Shown here: piece by piece, positions 1-9,877 of the stretch
How positions within the stretch are numbered: position 1 is the stretch's first letter
Layout of the letters: each line of letters starts with the position of its first letter
DNA from: Actinomycetes bacterium
GTDB taxonomy: Bacteria > Actinomycetota > Acidimicrobiia > Acidimicrobiales > Acidimicrobiaceae
Reading direction: 5' to 3'
DNA: 33,644 bases
NCBI GenBank assembly: GCA_021810525.1
Contig: JAJZIP010000014.1
Location: 1 to 33,644, forward strand
Notes under the pieces: generated by a model
What the model saw: only the letters and a program-made list of their open reading frames with translations
Told to the model about the DNA's origin: nothing
The model's database searches: none
Translations under genes and position numbers: made by a program

Positions 1-17
1 TTGTGGTGTGAATCCAG

Positions 18-1892
18 GTGATCAAGCGCATAGCTCCATCCCAAATTCCTAACGAGCCAGGTTCTTACCAGTTCAAAGACGGCGACGGCCGGGTTATATA
101 TGTCGGCAAGGCGACCTCTCTTCGCAGTCGCCTTTCAAGCTATTTTCAGCCGATAGCCAACCTTCATCCCCGTACCGCTGCGATGGTTTCAGAGGCGGAG
201 TCACTCGAGTGGATCGTGGTCAACAACGAGGTGGAGGCCTTGATTCTCGAGCATAACCTGATCCAGAGATTCCGTCCCCGATTCAATGTGAGGATGAGAG
301 ACGACAAGAGCTATCCTTTCCTCGCGATAACGACCGATCACGAATGGCCACGCGCGGGCATGATTCGTGGGCAGCGCAAAAAGGGGGTGCGTTACTACGG
401 TCCATATCCGCATCAAGCAGCGATAAGGGAGATTCTGGATTTGATCCTCAGGACGTTTCCGGTCAGGACCTGTTCAGACACTCAGTTCACCAGACACAGC
501 AGGATTGGCAAGCCATGTTTGCTCTATCACATAGAGCGCTGCAGCGGGCCATGCATCGGAGCGGTGTCTGCAGAGCACTATAGCGCCATCGTTTCTGACA
601 TGGGACGATTCTTGAAGGGTGACACAAAGGAGTTCGTCAGGAGGACTCGCGAGGAGATGATCAGAGCAGCCGACGAACGTAACTTCGAGCAAGCTGCCAA
701 ACTTCGAGACCGGCTTGCACTCATCGAAAAGGCGATCGAGAAGCAGCAGATGGTTGGTGGAGAGTCATTCAACGCTGACGTGTTCGGGTTGTTCCAAGAC
801 GAGATAGAGGCAGCTGTACAGGTCTTTTTTGTGCGCAGAGGCAGGGTGGTTGGAAGGAAGGGAATCCTGGTCGACAAGGTCGAAGATATTGACACAGGCG
901 CCCTTATCGGCCAGCTGCTTGAGCAGTACTACTCAGAGACCCCGCTAGACATCCCATTGGAGGTGATTGTGCAGGTTCTTCCGCCAGACTCTGCGATATT
1001 CGAAGAGTGGCTGAAAGGTCTGCGCGGGGGCCCGGTTCATATCAAGGTTGTCTCGAGAGGTGGGAAGCGAGCACTGCTGGAAACCGTTGAAAGCAATGCT
1101 GCCGCCGAGTTCAAGAGGAGCCGTATGTCAAGGGCGACAGATCACAACGCGCGGGCAAAGGCCCTTAGATCACTTGCAGAGGAGCTTGGCCTATCTGTAT
1201 CGCTTTTGCGGATCGAGTGCTATGACATGAGCCACCTTCAAGGCACCAACTACGTTGGATCGATGGTGGTCATGGAAGATGGGATGTTGAAAAAATTTGA
1301 TTATCGTCGTTTCAAGGTGAACGTTGGGCACAATGACGACTACGCGGCTATGTACGAAGTGCTAAGGAGACGTTTCGCACGTTTGACCGAGAGGGAGGAG
1401 GAAGCCCGAGAGCCTGCGACGGTGCGACAGTTTGCGTACCCGCCGTCACTGATTGTCGTCGACGGGGGAAGAGGACAGCTAAGTATGGCCGAACGTGCTC
1501 TGGCAGATTCAGGCTATCAAGGCAAGGTTGCCCTGATCTCGCTGGCCAAGCAGTTCGAGGAGGTGTTCGTGCCCAACAGACCCGACCCAATTCGAATTCC
1601 ACGGGGCTCAGACGCCCTCTACCTTCTTCAACAGCTTCGAGACGAAGCTCACCGGTTTGCCATAACGTACCATCGTGAGCTTCGAAGCAAGGGCATGAAA
1701 GGATCCGTTCTGGAATCGGTGGAAGGGATGGGACCGGCACGGATTAAGAGGCTGTTGCGTCTCTACGGTAGCATAAAGAAGCTCAGGGCTGTCCCTATGG
1801 AGGAGCTGGAGGGGCTCGGCTGGCTTCCTCAGGCGGTAGGACATAACGTTTTCGCGGCTCTTCACGGCATTCCGAAGCAAGGTGAGGGTTAA
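18..1892 (+). CDS. uvrC: UvrABC system protein C (excision nuclease subunit)
   Basis: Makes the dual incisions around bulky DNA lesions together with UvrB, in cytosolic nucleotide excision repair. The 624-residue length is normal. In order: a GIY-YIG nuclease domain (about residues 13-90, with VIYVGKA), a UVR UvrB-binding motif (about 205-240), the RNase H-like UvrC nuclease domain with its acidic motifs IECYDMSH and LIVVDGGRGQL, and a C-terminal helix-hairpin-helix (ESVEGMGPARIKRLL). Cysteines 152, 167, 175 and 179 match in spacing the four that bind an Fe-S cluster in E. coli UvrC. The start is GTG at 18; only 17 bases lie upstream in the window, so no ribosome site can be judged. It is the first gene of a rightward series with rapZ and yvcK, the usual actinobacterial neighbours. 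Confidence 0.97.
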   Translation: MIKRIAPSQIPNEPGSYQFKDGDGRVIYVGKATSLRSRLSSYFQPIANLHPRTAAMVSEAESLEWIVVNNEVEALILEHNLIQRFRPRFNVRMRDDKSYPFLAITTDHEWPRAGMIRGQRKKGVRYYGPYPHQAAIREILDLILRTFPVRTCSDTQFTRHSRIGKPCLLYHIERCSGPCIGAVSAEHYSAIVSDMGRFLKGDTKEFVRRTREEMIRAADERNFEQAAKLRDRLALIEKAIEKQQMVGGESFNADVFGLFQDEIEAAVQVFFVRRGRVVGRKGILVDKVEDIDTGALIGQLLEQYYSETPLDIPLEVIVQVLPPDSAIFEEWLKGLRGGPVHIKVVSRGGKRALLETVESNAAAEFKRSRMSRATDHNARAKALRSLAEELGLSVSLLRIECYDMSHLQGTNYVGSMVVMEDGMLKKFDYRRFKVNVGHNDDYAAMYEVLRRRFARLTEREEEAREPATVRQFAYPPSLIVVDGGRGQLSMAERALADSGYQGKVALISLAKQFEEVFVPNRPDPIRIPRGSDALYLLQQLRDEAHRFAITYHRELRSKGMKGSVLESVEGMGPARIKRLLRLYGSIKKLRAVPMEELEGLGWLPQAVGHNVFAALHGIPKQGEG

Positions 1893-1913
1893 ATTCGTTT
1901 AGCCTCTTAAAAG

Positions 1914-2681
1914 ATGAGTGCAGAATCCGGTTCACCTCTGTATGACGAATTCGATGAGATCGCTGCAGATCTTTGGCAACACAACGCGAAATGGTGGCAG
2001 GACGGTTTCACTGAAGGTGCAGATCCCGAGTATGAGGAGCAAATAATTCCCATGCTGGCCGAGAATCTCGTCGGGTCTCGAACGGTCCTCGACATAGGCA
2101 CAGGGGAAGGACAGCTGTCTCGTGTGGCCTCGGGCGTGAGTGGGGTCGAGCGTGTGGTGGGAATCGATCCAACCTGGGAGCAGATCTCTGAAGCTCGGAG
2201 CAGATCCTCCAAAATTGAGTACATCAGAGCTGAAGCGTCTCTGATCCCGTTTTCTGATGAGTCGTTCGATACAGTCGTCGCTTGCCTGGTGTTCGAGCAT
2301 ATAGCGGATCTGTCCGGCGCGATTTCAGAGGTGTCTAGGGTCTTGAAGAGGGATGGAAGCTTTTTATTCTTTCTTAATCATCCTCTGCTTCAGACTCCGA
2401 ATTCAGGATGGATCGACGATCAGATCATCGGGGAACAGTACTGGAGAATCGGGAATTACCTCGAGGAGCAGCGAAGCGTCGAGGAGGTGGAGAAGGACGT
2501 CTACATCCCGTTCATTCATAGACCGCTCCACGTCTATCTTAATCTGCTTGCCAGCAGGTCTTTGCTACTTACGAGAATGGATGAGCCGTCGCCGCCGCAG
2601 GGCTTTCTGGACAAGGCGCCCGAGTACTACGATGCCGCGGCAATTCCAAGGCTGCTTTTTTTGAGGCTGAAGAAGGTCTAG
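1914..2681 (+). CDS. Class I SAM-dependent methyltransferase (Methyltransf_11 type)
   Basis: Predicted soluble methyltransferase of 255 residues; the substrate is unknown. The SAM-binding motif I (VLDIGTGEGQ) lies near residues 58-67. The acidic motif II (VVGIDPTWEQ), the motif (SFDTVVACLVFEH) and the post-motif region (SEVSRVLKRDGSFLFF) follow in the usual order for UbiE-like Rossmann methyltransferases. The C-terminal third (FIHRPLHVYLNLL, MDEPSPPQGF) probably selects the substrate. The gene sits 21 bases after uvrC and 61 bases before the rapZ start, in the same direction, so it is probably co-transcribed. It interrupts the common uvrC-rapZ adjacency. No strong Shine-Dalgarno precedes the ATG at 1914, only a short A-rich stretch ending in G. 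Confidence 0.85.
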   Translation: MSAESGSPLYDEFDEIAADLWQHNAKWWQDGFTEGADPEYEEQIIPMLAENLVGSRTVLDIGTGEGQLSRVASGVSGVERVVGIDPTWEQISEARSRSSKIEYIRAEASLIPFSDESFDTVVACLVFEHIADLSGAISEVSRVLKRDGSFLFFLNHPLLQTPNSGWIDDQIIGEQYWRIGNYLEEQRSVEEVEKDVYIPFIHRPLHVYLNLLASRSLLLTRMDEPSPPQGFLDKAPEYYDAAAIPRLLFLRLKKV

Positions 2682-2742
2682 GCGAGATTCAAAGTTCACG
2701 TTGGGTTTTCAACAGCGCTGTGAGGTCTTTGGGGGTGGTCGG

Positions 2743-3597
2743 ATGAGCGAATTTGTGATTGTTGCAGGAATGAGCGGTGCCGGCAGGTCCAATGCAGCTG
2801 CTGTATTCGAGGACCTGAATTGGTTCGTCATAGACAATATGCCACCGGCCCTCATATCAAAGGTCACCGAGTTAGTGAATCGGCCTGGCTCGGAGACCGA
2901 GCGGGTCGTGCTCGTCATTGGAAGAGGAGGTTCCGACTACATTGCAGAGCTTGAGCCTGAGTTGGAGGCTCTAATTTCGTCGGGTGCACGTGTTAGAGTG
3001 CTCTTTCTCGACTCCTCCGATGAGGTTCTGATTCAGCGTTATGAAGGAACTCGCCGACGGCACCCCCTAGGGGGAGACGGACTTGCTGAGGACATCAGAC
3101 GTGAGAGGGAGATGCTAGCTTCCTTAAAGGACCAGGCTGACATCGTAATCGACACTTCTGACCTGAACGTTCATGAACTCCGAGACAAGATAGTTGGCTT
3201 GTTTGAGTCAGCCGAGCTGGATCCGGTGATGAGGATATCGGTAGTCTCTTTTGGATACAAGTACGGAATTCCTAGAGACGTCGATCTGATCTTCGATGTG
3301 AGATTTGTTCCCAATCCGCATTGGATACCCGAACTGCGTCCACACACTGGATTGGACAAGGCTGTAAAGGACTATGTCTTGGCGCAAAGTGAGTCGATCG
3401 AATTCTTGAGTAAGCTTGACGATTTGTTCCAGTTTCTCTTGCCGGCATTTGAGAGGGAGGGCAAGTCTTACTTGAACGTTGCTATTGGCTGCACCGGCGG
3501 TAAACACAGGTCGGTTGTAATGGCCGAAGAGCTTCTGACGCTATTTCGTAAGAGGGGTTTTGATCCAAGAGTGAGCCATAGGGATATCTCGAGGTAG
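2743..3597 (+). CDS. rapZ: RapZ/YvcJ family nucleotide-binding protein
   Basis: P-loop protein of the RapZ (YvcJ) family. In E. coli RapZ is an RNase adaptor controlling GlmZ small RNA and glucosamine-6-phosphate synthesis; in actinobacteria the role is poorly known. The N-terminal Walker A reads GMSGAGRS, with Arg where Lys is usual, a variant I recall as common in actinobacterial members. It is followed by DLNWFVIDNMPPALI. The C-terminal RNA-binding-type domain has the hallmark IGCTGGKHRSVVMAE and ends HRDISR. I chose ATG 2743 over an in-frame upstream start at 2701 because GGGGGTGG lies just before it and the family begins right at the P-loop. yvcK starts two bases after its stop. Confidence 0.95.
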   Translation: MSEFVIVAGMSGAGRSNAAAVFEDLNWFVIDNMPPALISKVTELVNRPGSETERVVLVIGRGGSDYIAELEPELEALISSGARVRVLFLDSSDEVLIQRYEGTRRRHPLGGDGLAEDIRREREMLASLKDQADIVIDTSDLNVHELRDKIVGLFESAELDPVMRISVVSFGYKYGIPRDVDLIFDVRFVPNPHWIPELRPHTGLDKAVKDYVLAQSESIEFLSKLDDLFQFLLPAFEREGKSYLNVAIGCTGGKHRSVVMAEELLTLFRKRGFDPRVSHRDISR

Positions 3598-3599
3598 CG

Positions 3600-4493
3600 A
3601 TGTTATTGCCGCATGGTAAGGAGCTGGTTGTCGCCCTTGGGGGCGGACATGGTCTTGCGTCGTCTCTGCGATCGCTTGTTCTGGCGGGAGCCTGCCCGGT
3701 TGGAGTGGTGTCCGTCGCGGACGATGGGGGTTCCAGTGGGAGGTTGAGGGAGGAGTTCGGGATGCATCCTCCCGGCGACGTGAGGAAGTGTCTCGTGGCG
3801 CTGGCCCGATCGGAGTCGGTGTGGACATCGGTGTTCGATTTTCGATTCGACTCAGGTGAGCTGGCAGGCCACAGCCTAGGGAACCTTATCATTGCCGGAC
3901 TGACGGAGGTGACTGGTGATTTCACAGAAGCGATCAAACTGGCCCAAGAGTTGATCGGCGTGGAGGGGTTGCTGCTTCCGTCTGCAGTGGCTCCAGTGAC
4001 TCTGTGTGCAAAGGCTGGGGGAGAAATCATCGAAGGGCAAGCGAAAGTGGTTCAAACCAGTTGCATTGACAGCGTCTTCACGATTCCGGAGGACCCCCCC
4101 GTGTCTGAGAGCGTCCTCGATGCAATCGGAACGGCAAAAACTATCGTGGTCGGCCCCGGATCCCTTTTCACCTCAGTACTGGCTGTGCTTTGCGTGCCGA
4201 AGATAAAAGAAGCCGTCAGGGCAAGTTCGGCAAAGAAGATCTACGTGGTCAATCTCAGGCCTCAGCAATTTGAGACGTTGGGCTTTGACATCTCGGACCA
4301 TATTCGGGCCTTGTTGAGACATGGGTTTGTGCCTGACTTGATTTTGGCTGATAATGCATATATGGAACTTGGAGACTCAGGAACTGTGTGCGACTCCATA
4401 GATGCAGAGCTAGTTGTTTGCTCCCTCGCCGACGAGTTCGGTGGTCTTCACGATCCAGAGCTTTTGGCTGACGCATTCAAAAGGTTCGGCTAG
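3600..4493 (+). CDS. yvcK: YvcK/CofD-like protein (gluconeogenesis factor family)
   Basis: Member of the YvcK family (CofD/UPF0052 fold). In Bacillus and mycobacteria (CuvA) these proteins bind UDP-sugars and affect cell-wall synthesis and growth on gluconeogenic carbon sources. The 297 residues hold the N-terminal ALGGGHGLASSLRSL, the conserved SVADDGGSSGRLREE and PPGDVRKCLVAL, the HSLGNLIIAGL block and the later GPGSLFTSVLAVL motif, all characteristic. ATG 3600 starts two bases after the rapZ stop, with CGAGG as a likely ribosome site inside the rapZ end, so translation is probably coupled. The usual third member, whiA, is not downstream; gap follows after 140 bases. Confidence 0.93.
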   Translation: MLLPHGKELVVALGGGHGLASSLRSLVLAGACPVGVVSVADDGGSSGRLREEFGMHPPGDVRKCLVALARSESVWTSVFDFRFDSGELAGHSLGNLIIAGLTEVTGDFTEAIKLAQELIGVEGLLLPSAVAPVTLCAKAGGEIIEGQAKVVQTSCIDSVFTIPEDPPVSESVLDAIGTAKTIVVGPGSLFTSVLAVLCVPKIKEAVRASSAKKIYVVNLRPQQFETLGFDISDHIRALLRHGFVPDLILADNAYMELGDSGTVCDSIDAELVVCSLADEFGGLHDPELLADAFKRFG

Positions 4494-4606
4494 TGCGATG
4501 ATTGGTGCTTTTTTGTCGAAACGGCTGAGCGCTGGACAATTGATGTAGGCTTTAGCGAGCTTAAATCGCGAAGGTAGTCGTGGGCTTGGTTTGATTGGTG
4601 ATGTAG

Positions 4607-5656
<1,050 letters not shown>

Positions 5657-5659
5657 CAA

Positions 5660-5677
5660 GTCGGCGGTGCCGCCGAC
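5660..5677 (+). other. Perfect intercistronic hairpin between gap and pgk
   Basis: GTCGGCGG and CCGCCGAC form an 8-bp perfect GC-rich stem around a two-base loop, more realistically a 7-bp stem with a four-base loop. It begins three bases after the gap stop codon. No T-run follows, so it is unlikely to be a complete intrinsic terminator. It may instead stabilise the 3' end of gap mRNA or mark a processing site that gives different gap and pgk levels. The structure is seen directly; the role is inference. Confidence 0.6.
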
Positions 5678-5716
5678 GATGTAATATGTAGCGCGAGTAG
5701 GGTTAGCAGGTATCTA

Positions 5717-6853
5717 ATGTATATTCCCCAACTTGAAGACCTTGGAGATGTCAAGGGTAAGACTGTCTTGGTTCGCTGTGATTTCAATGTACCCGTGAAA
5801 CGCGATGAAAACGGCGAACTGGAGATTGTCGATGATTTCCGGATCCGTTCCTCCCTTCCCACTTTGAAATGGCTTGTGGATAGGGGTGCGAGAGTCGTTG
5901 CATGCTCCCATATCGGGCGCCCGCACGGGAAATACGATCCTGATCTCACCATCGCTCCCATGGCGAAGAGACTGCATGAGCTTCTGCCTGAGGTCGAGGT
6001 GATGGAGAACCTTCGCTTTTCAAAGGGTGAAGAGGAAAACGACGATGCATTTGTCAAGGAGTTGATAAAGGGTGTCGACCTGTACGTGGACGATGCTTTC
6101 GGTGCGGCGCATCGCCAGCACGCGTCCATCGTGGGTCCGCCGAAGTATCTCAAATCGGCTGCCGGAAGACTCGTGGCAAAGGAAGCCGAGGTCTTGTCAT
6201 TGCTGCTCGAGGAGCCAAACCGGCCTTTCGTGGGGATCATGGGAGGTTCCAAGGTCTCCGACAAGATAGGTCTCATAAGGGCTCTTCTGGAGAAGGTGGA
6301 CCGCATGATCGTCGGTGGCGGAATGGCGTTCTCATTCCTCGCGGCTACAGGCCACAAGGTCGGCGGTTCACTTGTCGAGCCGGATCAGTTCAACACATGC
6401 AAGGAGCTTGTTCGAGCTAGCGATAAGTTAGTTCTTCCCGTTGATTACGTGGCTCTCAGTTCGGACGGCAAGTTCGGTCTTGAGGAGAGGAGCGGATCGA
6501 AGGAGGTGTTCAGTGGAGATATTCCAGATGACTGGATGGGTCTGGACATTGGACCACGGTCTGTTGGGATTTTCGAAGCAATAATTTCAGGAGCAAAGAC
6601 CGTACTGTGGAACGGCCCCCTGGGAGTGTGCGAGGACCCGAGATTTTCTGCGGGAACTCGGGCGGTTGCGACAGCGGTTGCGAATTGTGGCTGTTTTTCT
6701 GTCGTTGGGGGTGGCGACAGTGCCGCAGCAATCGAGCAAATGGGCCTGTCTGATCGCATTTCCCATCTTTCCACAGGAGGCGGTGCCTCACTGGAATTCT
6801 TGGAGAATGGTGATTTGCCAGGTCTGAAGGCTCTAAGAGAGTCGCCGTTTTAG
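5717..6853 (+). CDS. pgk: Phosphoglycerate kinase
   Basis: Transfers phosphate from 1,3-bisphosphoglycerate to ADP, the step after Gap. The 378 residues are slightly short but complete. The N-terminal substrate-binding motifs VLVRCDFNVPV, RIRSSLPTL and SHIGRP are present, followed by VMENLRFSKGE, DDAFGAAHRQHASIVG, the hinge motif GGSKVSDKIG and the C-terminal nucleotide-binding VGGGDSAAAIEQ and STGGGASLEFLE. ATG 5717 is preceded by AGG six bases upstream. The 60-base gap to gap holds a perfect hairpin (5660-5677). Co-transcription with gap and tpiA is likely from the shared direction and short spacing. Confidence 0.97.
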   Translation: MYIPQLEDLGDVKGKTVLVRCDFNVPVKRDENGELEIVDDFRIRSSLPTLKWLVDRGARVVACSHIGRPHGKYDPDLTIAPMAKRLHELLPEVEVMENLRFSKGEEENDDAFVKELIKGVDLYVDDAFGAAHRQHASIVGPPKYLKSAAGRLVAKEAEVLSLLLEEPNRPFVGIMGGSKVSDKIGLIRALLEKVDRMIVGGGMAFSFLAATGHKVGGSLVEPDQFNTCKELVRASDKLVLPVDYVALSSDGKFGLEERSGSKEVFSGDIPDDWMGLDIGPRSVGIFEAIISGAKTVLWNGPLGVCEDPRFSAGTRAVATAVANCGCFSVVGGGDSAAAIEQMGLSDRISHLSTGGGASLEFLENGDLPGLKALRESPF

Positions 6854-6937
6854 AGTACGCTCGGCTTGGCAATTTTGCTGTCCAAAGAGGGCAGGTTTGG
6901 CTGGCGTCATCAGGTTAGGAGATTCTAGGGACTAGCT

Positions 6938-7747
6938 ATGGACAAAGTAAAGCATGACATGGAGTTGAGACCGAATCCGCGTACCGGGAGGTACCGGCTG
7001 ATCAGCGCCAACTGGAAGATGAATCTCAATCACCTGGAGGCGATACAGGCGACTCAGAAATTGAGCTTTTTGCTGCGACCAGCAGACTACTCCTACGCCG
7101 AGATATCTATTCACCCGCCATTTACAGATTTGAGGCCACTGCAGCTTCTGATCGATGCAGACCGGATGAAATTCAGTCTCGGAGCCCAGAACTGCCATTT
7201 TGAGCCCTCAGGGGCATTCACCGGTGAGATTTCCGCTCCGATGCTTGCGAAGCTGAATGTTTCGCATGTCGTCGTGGGGCACTCAGAGAGACGGCAGTAC
7301 TTCTTCGAAACCGATGAGATCGTAAGAGCCAAGGTTGAGGCAGTTTTTCGTTCACAGATGACGCCGATAATTTGCGTCGGTGAGAGTCTCGACGAGCGAG
7401 AACAGGGGCATACCGAGGACAAGCTTCGCTCTCAAGTCGAATCGGCGGTCTCCTTTTTGGCTCCGGAGCTGGCTGAGCGATGTGTGGTGGCATATGAGCC
7501 AATTTGGGCAATCGGCAGCGGGGTCAGTGCGAAGCCTGCCGATGCACAGAATGGTGCTATGACCATACGAGGAGTATTTGAATCTCTTTGGGGAAATGAG
7601 GTAGCCGGAAAGGTACGGATCCAGTATGGCGGCTCAGTGAACCCGACAAACGCCGCTGATTTCATGCGCTTGGAGGATATCGATGGTCTTTTGGTGGGGA
7701 GTGCCGCTTTAGATCCAGAATCCTTCGCTAGGATTATCCAGGCATAG
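6938..7747 (+). CDS. tpiA: Triosephosphate isomerase
   Basis: Interconverts dihydroxyacetone phosphate and glyceraldehyde 3-phosphate. The TIM-barrel signatures are intact: SANWKMN (catalytic Lys), VVVGHSERRQYF (catalytic His near residue 115), VAYEPIWAIGSG (catalytic Glu near residue 187), the phosphate-binding IQYGGSVNPTNA and the final GLLVGSAAL. Two in-frame ATG codons are plausible, 6938 and 6959. The first has a purine-rich AGGAGA and AGGGA upstream but gives an N-terminus slightly longer than usual. The gene lies 84 bases after pgk and 81 before secG in the same direction. Confidence 0.96.
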   Translation: MDKVKHDMELRPNPRTGRYRLISANWKMNLNHLEAIQATQKLSFLLRPADYSYAEISIHPPFTDLRPLQLLIDADRMKFSLGAQNCHFEPSGAFTGEISAPMLAKLNVSHVVVGHSERRQYFFETDEIVRAKVEAVFRSQMTPIICVGESLDEREQGHTEDKLRSQVESAVSFLAPELAERCVVAYEPIWAIGSGVSAKPADAQNGAMTIRGVFESLWGNEVAGKVRIQYGGSVNPTNAADFMRLEDIDGLLVGSAALDPESFARIIQA

Positions 7748-7828
7748 TTGCGTATGAGGGATCTTGTGGCTGATTGTCTAACTTGAGCGTGGTGAGATCT
7801 CTTTGGTGAGGAAAGGCAGTAACTGCAG

Positions 7829-8056
7829 ATGTTGACAGCTGTGTTGGTCGTAGTCCACCTCATAGTTTCCGTAGGTCTGGTTATTTTCATCCTGCTTCAT
7901 TCTGGACGAGGTGGAGGACTCTCAGACATGTTTGGAGGCGGCGTCGGGTCGGTTGCATCTGGTTCGACCGTAGTTGAGAGGAATCTCGATCGGATAACGG
8001 TGACTCTTGTGGTGATATTTGCCTTTACGTCGATTGCGTTGGGACTGCGACTTTAG
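7829..8056 (+). CDS. secG: Preprotein translocase subunit SecG
   Basis: Small membrane subunit of the SecYEG protein-export channel. The 75 residues contain two hydrophobic helices (about 3-22 and 55-73) joined by the Gly-rich conserved loop HSGRGGGLSDMFGGG, diagnostic for SecG. ATG 7829 follows AGGAAAGG by about ten bases. Its position after tpiA is the standard order in many actinobacteria and other Gram-positives. The following lipoprotein gene begins 22 bases downstream. Confidence 0.95.
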   Translation: MLTAVLVVVHLIVSVGLVIFILLHSGRGGGLSDMFGGGVGSVASGSTVVERNLDRITVTLVVIFAFTSIALGLRL

Positions 8057-8078
8057 CGGCTTGCAGCGAGAGGGAAAA

Positions 8079-9797
8079 GTGTACAAGTTTGCGCCCAGTA
8101 GGAGACTGGCCAGACCGAGGCTGGGTGTAGTCGCAACCTTGCTGCTCTCGTTGCTGGTGGCCTCATGCGGCACGACCGCTGCGAGCGTGTCGCAGACCAC
8201 GACAACTTCATCGACGACCACTACCTTGGCACCTCAGCAGAGAAAGCTTGTGTTTGCGGCACCGTATCTGCCTACCAACTTCAATCCGAATACGCCCGCA
8301 GGGGACCAGAGCGTGACCCGCCAGATAATGGTAAACGTATGGCCTTCGGTTTTCTACGAGAACTCGAAATATCAAACTGTTCTGAACTCTGTCTTGATGA
8401 ACTCCGCAGAGCTGGTTTCGACCAACCCAGAAAAGGTGGTATATCAGATAAATCCAAAGGCTGTTTGGAGCGATGGGGTACAGATATCTGCAACGGATTT
8501 CATCTACAACTGGCAGGCCCAATCCGGCAACCCCACGATAGTTGATCAAGGTGGAGCGAGGTATCTTTCGAACACGACGGTTGGCTACTCGGACATAAAG
8601 TCGGTGGAAGCTTCTCATGGCGGCAAGACCGTGACGGTTGTATTCAAAAAGTACTTCTCTGAGTGGGAGTCCCTATTCGATCCTCTGGTACCGGCACATG
8701 TAGCTCAACAAGTTGGCTGGAACGCTGGATTTGACCAAGCGTCGCCGGCGATTGAGATCTCTGGTGGACCATATGTTATTTCTGGCGTGTCTCCTGGAAA
8801 ACAGATTGAACTAACCCGGAACCTTCATTACTGGGGGAAAGCTGCCACGATTCCAACACTGGTCTTTCTTGATGATCCAAATCCTGACAACTATCCATCA
8901 CAGTTTCAAAACGGTTCGCTGAACCTGGTGTACTCTCCAGCTAGCGACCTTCTTTATTCAAACCTGAGCAAGCTCACCCATGTCACAACCAGGCTCGTGC
9001 CCTCGCTCTCCATCGAGGAGCTGTTGTTCAATCTGTCTACAGGACCACTTTCGGATCTGAAGGTGCGAAAGGCTATAGCCCTTGGCATCGATAGGGAGGC
9101 GATCGTTTCTGCGGCCATTGGCAGCTATGACCCGAAAGCGGCACCTGCCGGGAACAATATCTATCCACCGGGGATACCGCAGTACCAAGATGATGGGAGC
9201 AGCTATCTGACCGCAGCTCCCTCGGCGGCCGTGTCTTTGCTGCTGTCTGCGGGATACGTACGTTCTTCGGACGGCATAATGACCAAGAACGGTCAGCCTT
9301 TGGTGCTCAGCATTTCGGTCGACAATGCCAACCAGCAGCTTTTGTATGTTGAAGAACTCATAACTGAGGAGCTTTCCAACATTGGCATCGTCGTGAACCC
9401 TGTGAATTATCCGCTGAACACCCTGGAAAGTTCTGTACTGAGCGACGGGAAATTCGACATGGCGATAGTAACCGAGTCCGGTTCACCCAATGCGACATTG
9501 CACGTGGCTCGCTATCAGTCCGCCGGTTCGGGCTCGACCGAGAACTACATGGGATACGTGAGCAAGCAGGCCGATTCTCTGATTCAGAGCGCTAGTACTG
9601 AATTGGATCCTGCGTCCTCTGCAAGGGTGTATAACCAACTTGATCAGCTTCTGTGGAACGATTTGCCGTCGATACCGCTTTACTCGGTTCCCAGCGTGAT
9701 GGCATACAATGCCGGATACAACTTCGTAGGAAACAGTACAAGTTCCTCTACGATCTTCTGGAATAGTAGTACTTGGACCTATCTCCCACCTAGATAA
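8079..9797 (+). CDS. Solute-binding lipoprotein of ABC transporters, family 5 (OppA/DppA-like)
   Basis: Extracytoplasmic solute receptor, probably for a peptide or similar compound, anchored as a lipoprotein. After a basic N-terminus and hydrophobic stretch comes the lipobox LLVASC. A Thr/Ser-rich linker follows, then an SBP_bac_5 domain with hallmark motifs AVWSDGVQISATDFIYNW, SGGPYVISG and DLKVRKAIALGIDREAI. The GTG at 8079 is chosen over an in-frame start at 8019 because GAGAGGG (8068-8074) precedes it, it avoids overlap with secG, and it leaves a normal signal peptide. Length is about 572 residues. No permease or ATPase partner lies next to it, so its substrate cannot be read from context. 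Confidence 0.88.
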   Translation: MYKFAPSRRLARPRLGVVATLLLSLLVASCGTTAASVSQTTTTSSTTTTLAPQQRKLVFAAPYLPTNFNPNTPAGDQSVTRQIMVNVWPSVFYENSKYQTVLNSVLMNSAELVSTNPEKVVYQINPKAVWSDGVQISATDFIYNWQAQSGNPTIVDQGGARYLSNTTVGYSDIKSVEASHGGKTVTVVFKKYFSEWESLFDPLVPAHVAQQVGWNAGFDQASPAIEISGGPYVISGVSPGKQIELTRNLHYWGKAATIPTLVFLDDPNPDNYPSQFQNGSLNLVYSPASDLLYSNLSKLTHVTTRLVPSLSIEELLFNLSTGPLSDLKVRKAIALGIDREAIVSAAIGSYDPKAAPAGNNIYPPGIPQYQDDGSSYLTAAPSAAVSLLLSAGYVRSSDGIMTKNGQPLVLSISVDNANQQLLYVEELITEELSNIGIVVNPVNYPLNTLESSVLSDGKFDMAIVTESGSPNATLHVARYQSAGSGSTENYMGYVSKQADSLIQSASTELDPASSARVYNQLDQLLWNDLPSIPLYSVPSVMAYNAGYNFVGNSTSSSTIFWNSSTWTYLPPR

Positions 9798-9877
9798 GAA
9801 CCAATTGAGGGTAGAATGTTTTAGTGACATGAATCTGTCGCGGTTTCAGCTAAGTTGTTTTTGCTCGTGATTTCAGA

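Noticed and set aside
3482-4030. 182-codon open frame antisense to rapZ/yvcK
   Set aside because: It lies opposite conserved yvcK motifs and has shadow-like composition.
9824-9856. Promoter for the tRNA-Leu gene
   Set aside because: GTGACA and TAAGTT are 21 bases apart, too far for a standard -35/-10 pair.
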